A stretch of DNA of 64,000 nucleotides, taken from the NCBI GenBank assembly GCA_008638375.1, contig CM018031.1, positions 11,188,062-11,252,061 of the forward strand, given 5' to 3'. The notes beneath the pieces are model-generated. The model was not told the DNA's origin, did not search any database, and worked only from the letters and a program-made list of their open reading frames with translations. Source of the DNA: Nyssa sinensis. Lineage: Eukaryota; Streptophyta; Magnoliopsida; Cornales; Nyssaceae. The position numbers and the translations under genes are program-made. Positions 20,674-33,269 of the stretch are shown in pieces (position 1 is the stretch's first letter; each line of letters opens with the position of its first letter).

Positions 20674-21783
20674 GTTGGTTGGTTGGTTGGTTGACGGGTA
20701 AAAGGGCGCCTAAAAGGTCTGGCGTCTGCCTTTCTTCTAGTGTTTTCAGAACATAAAACACGACCTTCTTCCTGTTTTCTTCTTCTGGTTGTCGTATACG
20801 TTAAACCAACAAACCTTCATTCGCACTTGAATATTAACCATTAATATTTTTGTTCATAATTCAAGTCTCATACCCCTCTCTCAGCTGCCATAACTCTCAA
20901 GCACTCGCATGCCTACCAAAGTTCTGCGTTCTTCGCCGTTTCCGCCATATCTGTCTCGCTTCACCATCCGATTCTGTACTCAAAGGTTACAAATTTGTTT
21001 ATCTTACTTTATTTATAGGTCTAAAAAAAGAAACATAAAAGTAATTTACAAAAGTTTTTGTTTTTTTTTTGTTTTTAAGAAACGTAAAAGTAATTGTTCT
21101 CCCAATTTTACCTTTTTCTGTATAGATTTTTTTATTTCCTTCCATTTGTTGGGTTTGATATATGGACAACAAATCACTTTTGTTTTTGTTGTTGGTTGTG
21201 CTCTTTGAATCGAAGATAACTTCTTTTATTGCTCTCTGTTTCTGTGTTTTTCCCTTTTAAATCCTCAAATTAATGTGTATTACTGAACTGAGAGTTAATA
21301 AACAAGTTGGTTTGAGTTGTTTTTCTCTCTCTCTTTTTTCACCCATTTCTAGTTTTAAAGCATATGTTGAAACCTTTATCTCTACAAAATTTAATTATCA
21401 GAAGGTGCTTGTGATGATAGAAATTTACTAAAATGGCCAACGGCGAAAAAAGAAATGAAAAATCATATTTTGTGGAGATGGGTATTTGGTAGCTTGGGTT
21501 GTTGCCTGGATCAATTCTGTGTACAAGGAACTTAAAACTTTTGTGTAAAGCCTCGTTTTGTATCTTGCTTACATGGTGTTTGATTCTTGTTTTGTATAAG
21601 ACTTAGCGAGCTTCTAAGGCATGGTTTGGAACTTACTATGTGAATTCCTTCTGCTTGGCTATCAAAACAGTTGTTCAGACTTCAGATGGTATTTGTTTTA
21701 TGATTCCTTTTCAGGTGGACAAGATAGTGGCTGAATTCCAGAATTAAGTTGGTTATAAGGATTATTGCTTGTTGTTTTACAAA
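20424..21783 (+). promoter_or_regulatory. Upstream region and probable 5' UTR intron of the TRM-like gene
   Basis: This region precedes the start codon at 21784. It holds GT/GA/TTGG microsatellites (20613-20692) and a CT-rich, less AT-rich stretch (about 20700-21000) that could be the transcribed leader. 'ctcaaag/gttac' near 20985 could be a 5' splice site, and 'tttttcag/gtggac' at 21714 is a good 3' splice site 70 nt before the ATG. The 5' UTR intron is inferred. Confidence 0.4.
20613..20692. repeat. (GT)n(GA)n(TTGG)n compound microsatellite
   Basis: GT run to about 20623, GA run 20624-20670 with one break, then TTGG units to 20692. It lies close upstream of the probable leader of the TRM-like gene. 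Confidence 0.95.
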
Positions 21784-24700
21784 ATGGCAAAGAATTTGTG
21801 GAGCAAAAACTCTGATCATGAATTTGAGGATAATTATCATCCAGGTTGCATGTGGGGCATACTTCATGCTCTTGACTACCATCATTGGCACACTAATGTC
21901 AAAAAGATGCCACCCCACAAAAAGCAAAACGGACGAAGACATGGCAAACGTAAGCAAGTCTCTATTTGTGCAGTGCTTTCTTTCATTCTCCACTTGTCTC
22001 ATGGTTCTTGGAAATTGAAAGTAATGTGGAATTTACTTCTTTAGTTGCTTTTGCAACATTTAACCTACCAAAACATATACTATTTGATAAGTAAAAGGTA
22101 GATGGAGTTGCTAATCTCTCAGTTAGAGAATTCTACGATTTTTTTTTTGATAAGTAAATTCTAGGATGTATTTGAATTTTGTATTATTCTCGTAGCTTGT
22201 CTCTGTTTGGTATTTTGGCCTTATTAGTTACCCCAATGGCATGTGATGTATTTTGCAGGCTTCATTAATGTTGCCCCAGCATGATTGCTTGAATTTCCTT
22301 CCGAAAATATGCTCCCCAAAAGCCTATTGTTACTATAAATCAGGAAACATTTTCAAAAAAGCTTTTGAAGCAATCATGATGCGGTTATAATGTTCAAGCC
22401 TAAAAAATTCATTACATGGGACACTAATGAGGTCAGGAAAATCTTACTGAAGGAGCGTACATAGAATAAACAGTTAAAGGTCCATGTATAGAGAATACTA
22501 AGATCTCCTTTGAGAATTATCTTTCATGCTTTACTGAACATATTTGCAGGCTTTGTTTGACCAATAAATAGATAAAATACTGGATTTGACTGATTAGTAT
22601 CTAATATCTATGAACTCAATGGGCTGTTGTTAAACCAATCCATACTTGGATGCTTCAGCTCAGATTTTGAAGGATCACTGTTGGTAGGACACAAACCTAT
22701 TTTATAACAATTTAAGCTGTTAACAGATACGGCAACTATAATTTTAAGAAACACAAGTTCCAAACTTTTAAGTTTATGGAAAACCTGAATTGAAGGTACT
22801 GACTTTGGACTGCCTCTGAGATCAGCTGATTTATTATGCAAGTCAGAATTTTGTCTTGATATTGACATCAAGCATGCTTTTATAATCTCATTCCATTGGT
22901 TCATCTGATTCCTCCCAACTTAAAAACAGAAGCATGTTCATTTAGTTAGTTTCCCCCTTCCACTCTATATGCAGTACATGCCAGGGTATACTCGCTGAAT
23001 GTGGATGCCATTCAAGCTCAGATGTCCAGATTTGGTGTTGCTTTTATCTAACTAGGTTTATACAGAAGCTTTGGTTCTTATTTCTGTTATCTGCAAGTCT
23101 TGGGTACTTGAATTCAAAATTGAACATGCAGCTTCATGCTTCATTTAAAAAACTATTCTTCATTTTAAATAGCATGTTTACCCAAGTTAATATTGCACTG
23201 TTTTAGATGGGCATGTGTATGAGCAGGTATGCATTTTTATGGGGAAACCTTGGATTTCATTTTTTTCAATAGAGGCACTTAATGTAATGAATTACTTGCT
23301 CTTAAAACTCTGTAGTGCTTGGACAATCCCTGTTCTTTGTAATGCATGTTTCTCAACCAGGGATTTGCATACACGTTGCCTTTTATTTTGTAGCACTTCA
23401 ATGTACCCTAGGACTTTGTGTAAACTGTGAGCCAATGCTTTTAAATTCCATTTATTGACCTGAGGAGGAGGAGATTTTTGGTTTGGATAGTTCTACTGCT
23501 TGAATGTTTCGACAGTGATGTCAGAAATAAATATGTTTAAAATTTTAAATTAAAAAATAAGTTATTTTGATTTTTAAATTAAAGTACATAAGTATTTAAA
23601 AAATTCAAAAATAATCAATAAATTGTTCTAGCACAGCGAGATAGGTGGAAAAAATATGCCTGGAGTTTAATATTATTGTTATGTTTATATTTCTTACCAT
23701 CCTCAAAAAATCTAACAAATTCAAAAGTGCCAAGTTTGCTTTGTGATGCATATGTTTAATTGTGCTTTTTCTGTCCTCCCAAAAAAAAAAAAAGAAGGTC
23801 GAGGAATTGAATAATCATCATCTGTGTGGGTTAAGTTTGTCATGGAGGAATTCTTAGGTGGATATGGGTGTGCTTCATCACAATTAATCATACGTGATGT
23901 TTGCATTTAATTCCATGTTCTCAACGTTCTTAGAGAGGTATTTGTTTCTCCTTGTTAATAGGGAATGGAAGCTCAAAAACACAATTGAATGTCCATGATT
24001 CTGGTGAAGTGAAAAGACTTTTGGATGCTGAAGCAAGTCAATTCCATGTAAGTTCATTTGATACATCCGCAAGCTGAATCTTCATGGAGTTACAATGGTT
24101 CTAACTCAAATATAAAATGTTGCTTCTGAATGCAACTGAAAATGAAATGACAGTACCTTAATATCAATATATCAGGTTGATCAGAGTTCTACAAAGACTA
24201 GCTCAACCAACAAATGGTCTCTTAGAGCTCGGATAAAAGCATTAACAGCTGAAGAGATGTCTAAAGAAGAGGACCACAACCAATGGGGTTCAGGCGTTCG
24301 ATCAGGATTACAGTTGCGACGAACTTATTCAATCCATCATTTAGAACCTGATTACAACCTTGGTGAAATAGCCACTAAATGGAAACATCCAAACAAGGCT
24401 GACAATAGTGCCACCAGATTGCAGGATCAAGCTCAGATGAAGGCCAATGAAGAGCCAGTTGCCTGCAATGAAAATTTTGGTGTGGATCACAGGAAGAATG
24501 CTGTTTACTACTTGGAGCATAACCAGCTTGCTGAAAACCGCACACTCTGCCCAGAGAAGTGTGACAAAACAAAGGAAACTTTGGTAAACCAGAAGCTGGT
24601 GGAAGCCAAACAGTTCAGTGGAAATGTTTCACATTACCCATTCAAGGAGTACGAGGATATTCTGGAAATATTTAAGGTAAACAAGGAGTTATTCCTAAAA

Positions 24701-26959
24701 ATTCTACAAAATGCAGATGATGGTATTGAAAATTGCTTCCATAGCCTGCAGGCTTCCAATATGCAAGCAAGGTTAACCAAATCAGGGTCATTTCCTGTAG
24801 CTGGTTTGTCATGCAGTAGAAACTTGAGGCCTAGTAAACTCAAACACAAGCAGAATGAGATTTGGTCCTTCCCGAAGGGAGACAAGTTGCTTGCTGGCAC
24901 TCAAGCACCCAAATTGATCGCATCCATGTTTCCGAAGGATCTTCATTCAAAGTCAGGGCCTCTAATGGCTAATGATAGTGGAGGCAAGGTGCTAAATCAT
25001 GAGAAAAGCTTTTCTTCTTTGGCTTCAACACAGGCATTGGATAAAAGTAGTAGCAGTGAAGCAGTCATAGATCTTTTGAAAGAAATTAAGCAAAGAATGG
25101 AACATGCTATTGAGGAAGGCGAAAATGAGAGTAATTTGACTTCCCTGGATACACTTCTTGGCCCTTCTACAGGTGGGAAAGAAATGGCTGAAAGGTGGAA
25201 GGACAGTACAACGGGCAGAGACAATAAAGACAGTTCCAGCAGTTCTCATGAAATTGATGGTTTTGTTCTCAGCAAAGATACACTCACCCGCATCAGAAGA
25301 ACATCCTCTCTAAATGAATCATTGGATAGATATGCTCAGTTGTTTGATTATAGTTTCAGCAGGGAGGCCAAGTTGCCTCGCTCTAAGAGCTTAAAATTGA
25401 CAAACGAATATGAGATTCCATCAGGTAGGCATGGTACAATATCCTTCAGAAGAATTCGTTCTTTAACTCATCTTGATTCTTGTTGTCCCCTACAGAATGA
25501 GGTATCTCGTGATGCTCATTTAGCAGGGATGTCATTGCCAATTATGAGTATTGTGGATAGGGGTACAAATATTGAAAGTGATAGTCACGATGAACCAAAG
25601 CCAATAAGCCTTCCTGTAAGTACAGATAAATATGTATCTCTAAATGCTAATGAAGGGATCGAATGTCTAAACAACATGGTAGAAAGAACCGATGGTAGTA
25701 CCAGAATGGAAAATTTAACCAACTTAACAGTGGGTATAAATGATGAGGAGACTGCTAAGATGGATGGGCTTAGTGAGGAAATGGATGAGCTAACAGTTGG
25801 AGAAAGCAGTTCTCACAAAGAGCAGGAGATTACTGGCTTGGGGCTCCCACAACCAAGTTCAGTTGTGGTTCAGCAAAGCTGTTTCCAAGAAGATGCAACC
25901 ACCCCCGCAGAGTTTCCAATCTCAGAAGGTAATTATTATATCCGCCTCTTATCCAACATAGTTCTTATATATTTGAAGGCAAGTGTGCAAATTTTCTTGC
26001 TTATATTTCAACTATAACATAAGATCAGCAATCTCTGTGTTGATAAAACAAATTTGCTCCCCTAGTCTCAAGTTAATAATGCATGTTTTTTCCTTGATGA
26101 GATATTGCTCGGCTTTTATAGTGGTGTAATTCATTATTGTTTTCCTTTACTAAGTGAAACTCTATATGAAAGCATGTAGTAATTTGATTTTCTAGACATT
26201 GAAACTTGAACTGAGAATAGCCTGCGAAAGTTCTTTTCAGTGTGGTTGGGAGCAATTAATTGTTTCTGTTACATTGTATCAGGTTTAGAGTGCAGACACA
26301 ATGGTTTTGATGAGAAGGATTCTTCAGTCAACTCAAAACCATGTTCCGAGGCAGAGTCCCTATCATGGACTTGCAGCACACTGAAACCTGAGAATTATGA
26401 AAATGCTAGCAAGAGTGTTAAGAACCAGAGGCACGTTGAATTATATACAAAGGATGATGATGACTTCAATTATGTGAGAGAGATTCTTGAGCGATCGGGC
26501 TTCATTAGGAATTCCTTCCTTGGAACATGGCACTTGCCAGACCAACCAGTGAACCCTTCAGTTTTCGAGGAAGTAGAGGTCTGCTGGCCCCATGAACTGG
26601 AATGCTCTGTGGAGGACATTTGGGGTTGTTGTCATCACCAACTCCTGTTTGATTTAGTTAATGAGGTGTTACTTCAGATATATGACAAATCATTCACCTA
26701 CTACCCAAAATCATTGTCTTTCAGTTGCCACATCCGTCCAGTACCTGTAGGATATCGTGTTCTTGAGGAGGTCTGGTCAAGTATTAGTGGGTGCCTAAGC
26801 TTTAGGCAAGAGCTGGAACATCCACTGGATTGTGTTGTGGCTCAAGATATGGCAAAGGATGATGGCTGGATGAGCCTTCAGTTGGAAACCGAGTGTGTGG
26901 CACTTGAGCTGGAGGATTTGATTTTTGACGAACTTTTAGAAGAATTGATATGTTCTTGA
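21784..26959 (+). CDS. TRM-like DUF4378 protein (TON1 Recruiting Motif superfamily)
   Basis: Proposed coding exons are 21784-21949, 23962-24047, 24176-25928 and 26283-26959, all with GT..AG borders and in-frame joins, giving about 893 residues. Residues 19-35 read HPGCMWGILHALDYHHW, the N-terminal signature of one subgroup of this family. The large third exon is Ser/Lys/Glu-rich and probably disordered. DUF4378 occupies about residues 727-888, containing REILERSGF, CHIRPVPVGYRVLEEVW and the C-terminal M2-like motif GWMSLQLETECVALELEDL. In Arabidopsis, TRM proteins bind TON1 and act on cortical microtubules and cell shape, so a cytoskeletal role is inferred by family. I did not find the VARLMGL motif that other members carry. 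The first ATG is chosen because HPGCMWG follows it. The exact TRM number is uncertain. Confidence 0.88.
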
Positions 26960-27111
26960 GATTGTTGAGGTGAGATCAAGTTGTGTTTTTGGGTCCTCCT
27001 CCTTCCAGCAGGCCAGCCTTGTACATGAAATTTTATTCTTGGTTCCTTTTATGTAACTGATGTATTCTTCCAAAAATTTATGGTTCATTTGATTGCCAGA
27101 ATTTTGTAGGG

Positions 27112-27177
27112 AAAAAGGAAAACTTGGAATCCTAACAACAATCCCAACATGTTATTGGATTCCAAGTTTTCCTTTTT
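27112..27177. other. Perfect 21-bp inverted repeat (hairpin)
   Basis: Arms at 27112-27132 and 27157-27177 are exactly complementary over 21 bp (core AAAACTTGGAATCC), with a 24-nt loop. The hairpin starts about 150 bp past the TRM-like stop codon, probably in its 3' UTR. Complementarity stops abruptly outside the 21 bp. It could be a small MITE remnant, an RNA stem affecting 3'-end behaviour, or a small-RNA precursor. Confidence 0.85.
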
Positions 27178-27483
27178 ATTCTTCATTACTTCTTGGCCAA
27201 TCGGAGAGTGGAGGGCGGGGAGAGTGATGAAGTAGAAGACAATGCCAGAATACGAGTATAGAATGGCTTCCAATACTTGTGGGAGATTGTGTGATGTCTC
27301 AATAATTATAATTTTTTTCTACTTCTCCATATATCTTCTCTTAGTTTGACGGATTAAAGGTAATTGGACCTTTTCAGAAACTCATGTTTGGTGATTTAAA
27401 CTCCACAATGCAGAGTCTCCCTTGACTGAGACATGAATAACACCATTTGTTGTATAGTCAGCAACAAGCAAAGCTGAAGCAAC

Positions 27484-27505
27484 TCTCTCTCTCTCTCTCT
27501 CTCTC
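27484..27505. repeat. (CT)n microsatellite
   Basis: Eleven CT units. Confidence 0.9.
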
Positions 27506-28754
27506 CCTCTTCGTAGAAATTATTTGCAGTGGTAAAAGAATTAATGGTGTAGTGATAGGGGTAGTAATTTGTGAGGTGGCATTGGCAGCTCAGCCCAAAC
27601 TGTTGCTTGTGTAATGTATTCATTTTGTCAAATTTTCAGAAGATAAAACAGTAACGCTTTTGTTTGGCCGAGTTCCTTGACTTAGTCAATTTACCCAATT
27701 CATTTAAAAATTTCTCAGAGGGTAGTGGTGAGGTGGCAGTGGCAGCTAAGCCTCAGGCTGGTGCTGGTAGGGGTCATATAGGTACATAAAGGGGACACAA
27801 TGAACCCCATTATATATTTTTTTTCCTTCCCCTCCCTCTCTATTTCTTCTCTATAACCAAATGGATTAAAATTTTGTAAGTTTTTCTTCTCTTCATTTCA
27901 CTATACTTTCTCTTCTTTCTTCCCTTAATTAACAAACTAAGCAATGTGTAAATTCATGATTTTATGATAGCTCTAAATATAGCAAACAGATTTACAATTT
28001 GATTTGTGGAAAAAAATAAGAAGAGAACAGAGAATGTGTCACGCATGCATGATGCATGCAATCTAAGCTCCATTTTAATATTATGATATATATACATATA
28101 GGATTTTAATTTGTCAGACAGAGTAAAATTGGACTGACCATATAATTAGAGTAATTTAAAATGAGTACAATTAAACTTATCTAACGGCTATCATAAAGAA
28201 TATAAATCTTGAAACTAGTTAAGATAGTAAAATAATAATAATAATAGCATATTGCATAACACATGCTTATAATGAGCTCTTTAGAATATAGAAGGTTTAG
28301 GGGTAATAGTTTCGAATTTATCACCACCTTTCATACGCTATTGACTGTATCATCGGAACAGTTATCACCATAACATTTCCGATAACTCAAGATGGGAAGC
28401 CTTCAAATAAAAAAAATAAAAAAAGTAACATCACATATAATTTCAGCTAAGAGAATAATCTTAAACAAAGTAAAATATCAAAATAATTAAAATATATGTG
28501 ATTTATTCAAAATTGAAACAAGATTCTGTACCATTAATAAATGAATTGTTGTGTAGAATTGTACCGTAATATGAAGTTTACCTACCAAAAAATAAAATAG
28601 GCTTAAAAAAATACTTTAATACCGTATATTTTTACAAAAAATAAATTTACTTGGGTCCTCTACTTTTAATTGTAATTCTCAATATTTCGATTTGTGTCAA
28701 TGTAGGACAATTCCAACTAAACCCTCATCCTTTGTTTTAATTTTTTTTTTTTGG

Positions 28755-29274
28755 AGGCAAATTACATTGACCTCTCCTGAGATTTATAATAATTACTTTG
28801 ACTTTTTTTGAGATTTCTAAAATTATATTGACCTTCCATACTTTACAAAATAATATACAGATACCTTTCTCCTGCTAATTTTTTTTAAATGACGAAATTG
28901 CCCCCCTTTTATTTATTTATTTTTCATTTTTCCAATTTTGACCAATTTATTCTAACTTTTTTTTAAAGATTTTTTAGTTTTTTATTTAAAAATAAATTTA
29001 AGGTAAATAAATTATTTTTATTTTATATAAAAATAAATTTAAGATTTTTATCAATATTTTTTGAAAAATGAAAAAAAATTGGTCAAGAGTTAAAAAATTG
29101 TAAAAAAAAATTATGAAAATGATAGTTTTGTCTTTTTGAAGAAAAAAAAAATGATTGGAAGAATGTATCTGTATATTATTTTATAAAGTAAAAGAGATCA
29201 GTGTAATTTCAAAAATTTCGAAGGAAGTCAGTATAATTGTCATAAACTTCAAAAGAGGTTAGTGTAATTTATCT
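28755..29274. mobile_element. Foldback DNA transposon, copy 3
   Basis: Starts AGGCAAATTACAT, ends GTGTAATTTATCT, and shows the same palindromic arms as the 19904 copy (shared ACAAAATAATATACAGATACC and its diverged complement). The flanks are T-rich, so the duplication cannot be read reliably. Non-coding. Confidence 0.75.
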
Positions 29275-29781
29275 TTTCTTTTCTTTTTTTGTTTAAATCT
29301 GTTGTATAATTTTACATCTTAAGCGCTATAAAAGAGAGTTTAATTATTAACTTGATACTTAAAGACAGAGCATTGCAACTTGAACAACATTGAAAAGTTT
29401 TATCAGTTCTCTTACCTTATAAGAAATGAAGTCTAGAGGCATAGAAATGTCACAGTACTACTTCAAGAAGATGAGTTCATGTAATTTCTCTCTCATCAAT
29501 TTCACGAACAAGCTTTTCCTTTTGTAGGTACTTGATAGCCTGCTTAACAACTCAGCCTAAAGGAGTGACCAAGACTGTCATATCATCGATCTATTCACAA
29601 GTCTTTGCTGAAGCAACTATGGAGTAAATTCCAAATATTGGTTGATCCATTCCTGTGCCCCTAAGTTGGGTTGAACTAACTCTAGTTCCTGGCTTAGCAT
29701 TACACAAAAAGCCTAAGTGTTAGTGGAGCTAACCTTATCACTCAAATCTAGCAGTATTACACCAAGATCTAATTAGGCTAC
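29275..29781. other. Intergenic, no gene recognised
   Basis: Non-repetitive and less AT-rich than its surroundings. It might be the 3' part of the degraded sequence at 29782-30532, but no frame stays open. Confidence 0.4.
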
Positions 29782-30532
29782 TTAAGTAGTTCCTAGATTT
29801 GAATAACTCCCATAAAGTTTCTCGAGGAACTTTTTCTCTTCCCTTACAAAGATGTCTAAAGGCTTGGGGACAAGACTTTGGTAGACTCTTTGAGTATGAC
29901 ATGTGGCTATTATACTGAAAAGTGCTATAGACCCGTTATTTTGGATACTTAAGATTTGTGGTTTGAAGTCTAAAGTATTGAGAATTCCGAAGGTGTCCAT
30001 CGCATGACTCATGCGTGGAATACTTAGGGTACTTCTAGAATGAGAGATTCCACCAAGATTTCCCAAACCTTCTATTACATACCATAACCAACTTTTTTTT
30101 TGGACTATAGTACTCCATGTGAGTAGTTTGTTACAAGTAATGTCATGTTGGGACTACTTTAAATGGTCTACTAATATTATTATGAACAAAGATCTTCTCA
30201 CAACCATATTGTGACTAGTACAATCTTTGCCTCCCAAACTCTGGCATTATACTCTTTCGTGCCTATACCGAGAACCCTAACCCCAAGAGCGTATTGGATA
30301 TTGAGTTATTGTTATTGTCACCATGATAGAATCGATTGACAATCAGACCCTTGCCCCATGCTCTTATGGAATCTCTCTCATTTAGATTACTTTTACTTTC
30401 TTCCTGCCATCTCACTTCGGTATCCATTGCTATTTGACGAAAAATACTTACTCCATGTATGACACCCTCTGATTTACCATCAAACTTACAAACTAGCAAT
30501 GCATTTTCAATACCATGATGATTCAAAGCCAT
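29782..30532 (-). pseudogene. Decayed coding remnant of unknown family
   Basis: Two minus-strand open stretches in the same direction: 30263-30532 (89 codons, beginning MALNHHGIENALLVCKFDG) and 29782-30066 (94 codons, containing MSHAMDTFGILNTLDF). Between them the translation is broken by stops. Composition looks coding-like (few low-complexity runs, balanced residues), unlike the AT-rich surroundings. I do not recognise the family. It could be a host pseudogene, a transposon fragment or an old integrated sequence. Confidence 0.35.
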
Positions 30533-30836
30533 TGATACTATTTTTAATTTGGGTTTTCACAAATTTGCATAACTGGAGTTCAACTAGGTTAAAATTTTGT
30601 TTACTTTACTTGTGAATTAATCAAACAAATTATTGTTCTCCAAAGTAATTTAGATTTTCTTAGTTCATGTAGTGTAATAAACATTCAGAGCTTGAATCTG
30701 GAATTGCAAGATGGGTGTGGTGTCATTAGAGAAGCTTTGCATGCTTGTTGAATTGAATTCTTCACATAAAAAAGAAATTGGGTTTGTTGTTTACTTTGAT
30801 TACCCTATGTTGTAAATGGTTAGAGAATCTATGTCA
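30533..30836. other. Intergenic, no gene recognised
   Basis: No open frame or repeat supported. Confidence 0.4.
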
Positions 30837-31032
30837 TGTTTGGTACGTAAGAATAGAATAAAAATGACTTAAAATAAAATTAGAATTACTTATTTGAATC
30901 AAAAGTTTGAAATTATTTTTATTAAAATATCCATTTCATAGAATAGATATTCTCAATTATATTAAACAAAAATAAAGAATAAAAAAAATTAGAATGTATA
31001 TTTTTAAAATGTCAATTCTATCGTACCAAACA
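30837..31032. mobile_element. MITE, about 196 bp
   Basis: Terminal inverted repeats TGTTTGGTACG and CGTACCAAACA, followed inward by the related GAATAGAAT/ATTCTAT segments. The interior is AT-rich and non-coding. No clear target duplication, so no superfamily is assigned. Confidence 0.65.
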
Positions 31033-33269
31033 CGATTCTAGTAGCTGAAATTTTAATATAAAATATTATCTTTTAATGAAAATATAGAAGAGAGAGAGAG
31101 AAAAAGAAAGAAGTTGATTTTGTTTGGCAAAGATTTGAAGGGGCAATAGCGACATTCGTTTGTCGACAAGGAGGGTTTGAGTTACATGGCAATGGTAGGG
31201 ATGGTGTTTGATCATTGCCAAAGAAGAGGGATGAGTGTTTCATACAACGGCGTTGTTAGTGTCAGGGACAGGACCAAGAATTTATCATTGGAGTGACAAA
31301 TTATGTTTTTAATGTTTGATCACAAGTGTGGAAGTAGATGGTAGTTCAAGTGACATTATTTCATTCATTCTTGACATTTTCAGATAAAGGAAAGGGAAAA
31401 TTAGTAAGATAAAAAATATTAACTGTTCGACCATAAATTTAAAAGTTAAAGAAGGGTTACATGGAAATTTAGGTAAGGTAAAATTTGAAAAATTAAAAAC
31501 TCATTAGAGACAAAGATATAAATTAAAGGATATATTTTAAAAAATATAAGTAAAATCTTAAATAAAAAACTTGAGGGGACAATTGACCCTTCATCAGCCT
31601 CTTCCTGCTTAGTGCGTATACAAGATTTTTTATTATTTTTTTAAAACTGTCCAAAGAACTGTAGCTTGGCAAGCCTAATATGAAGTTACTGTTTCAAATT
31701 ATGTAAATGTCAAGAATGATGAAATAATGTCACTTGAACTACCATTCCTCATTCATCATTCTTTGGTGATAAAAATTTGCCCATTTCAGTAAAAAAAAAA
31801 AAATGATTTTTTTTAAAAAATAATAAATATAATAAATTTTTTCACTTTTAAAAATAAGTTATTACTCACGTGCATTTATTATAATAAATCTCATTACCTT
31901 AGAGTAACCCTAATGCCAAATGCTATTTTATTCATATCAAATTTATATTTGCTAAATGTCATTTCATCTTTCAATTCTATAATTTGGCATGTTATAGAAT
32001 AAAAATGTCAAATTTTGATAATTTTGTTCTAATGCTAAAATGTCATTTTTTAACATAACAATTATTTTTACTTTATAAAATAACGTGGGCCTCACTTCCA
32101 TTTGGTATTTATTTGATAAAGTGACATGGAATCTACCTTTATTGGCATATACAAGTTGTATTTCATGAATATCATAAAATGACATTAATTACTTTCAATG
32201 CCAAATACGACATTAGAAATGACATACTATTGGTGCAATAGTTTTTTATGCCAAGGCAATTCCAAATTTTGGAATTGACAGACCAAATGAAAGTGGAGTT
32301 CAGGTTACTTTTTTCAAAGAAAAGTAGTAACATTTTAGCATTATAATAGAGTTGTCAAAATCTACTGTAATGCCAAATATGACATTGAAAATGATATTAT
32401 CATTTTTTAGCAAGTCAAATAATAATCTATTGGAATAATAAATTTTACATTAATATTAAATTTAAAATTAGTATATCAAGTGACACATGAATTAGAATAT
32501 CTGTTATATGGAAGGGTGAAAAAATAGATTATATATAACATTAGTCATTACAAAAATAGAGAATTTAGACAAGAGATTAAACAATTGTTGAAAAGAGAGT
32601 GATTCGTTCTCTGTTGGCGTCCAAAGCAAGCTCCACAATGGGAGGACTGAGGCCACTGAGGACCCACAATATGACAGCTTTTATTGAACTTGTATATCTA
32701 TGTTATAGTAGTGTTCATTTCCTTTCATCTTTTCTTTCTAGTTTAAAAAATATGTAGAAACTAGGAAGTAGAGCTATGTTCAACTCATGAACTAGAGGGT
32801 AGCTTCCCTTTTCCTTTCCCTTTTCAATTTTAAAGGCAAAATGAACGGAGGGAAAGAAAAGCGTCCACATGTGTTTGTTAAAGAGATGGCAATGCAAGTG
32901 AAGCGCCAAAACCATTCTTTTTGGAAAAATAAAGTGCACCAAGGATTCACTTCTTCAATCTTCCAATTAAAAGCAATTTATATGCACCTTTCTAGCCCCA
33001 TCTCTCTCTCTCTGTCTCTCTCTCTCTCTCATTAGTCCTCAGGGCTCTCATTAGAGTGATGCCATCAGGGTTGGTTCTAAATATTTAGAGACTTAAAGTG
33101 ATAAAATGAATAATTCTAAATAAATTTTTTAAAAAAATTAATATAATTTTTTATTTTATTATATATATATATTATATTTACTTTTTTTAACAAGAGAGAG
33201 ATATATATTAAATGAAACTCTAATAATAGAGTTTTTACATATTCTTTTTTATCTAAATAGATAGTAAAC
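31033..33269. other. Intergenic, repeat-like but unclassified
   Basis: AT-rich. From about 31905 to 32400 there are repeated and inverted 'aatgccaaat' and 'aaatgtcat' words suggestive of an old MITE cluster whose boundaries I cannot define. A (TC)n run lies at 33001-33030. No gene is seen. Confidence 0.45.

Larger units (their letters stand above)
26960..28754. other. 3' region of the TRM-like gene and intergenic DNA
   Basis: The 3' UTR probably extends past the hairpin at 27112-27177. A (CT)n run lies at 27484-27505. Two diverged copies of a GGTAGTnnTnnTGAGGTGGCA-type segment lie near 27560 and 27721. No coding sequence is recognised. Confidence 0.5.

Noticed and set aside
24257..26017. Single-exon gene starting at the ATG at 24257
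   Set aside because: The frame is open upstream to a good acceptor at 24176, and upstream exons carry the conserved HPGCMWG block. The last 28 codons before 26017 are intron sequence.
29782..30066. Integrated plant RNA-virus nucleocapsid remnant
   Set aside because: I considered it because the protein is unfamiliar and decayed, but no diagnostic motif supports it; kept only as an unknown remnant.
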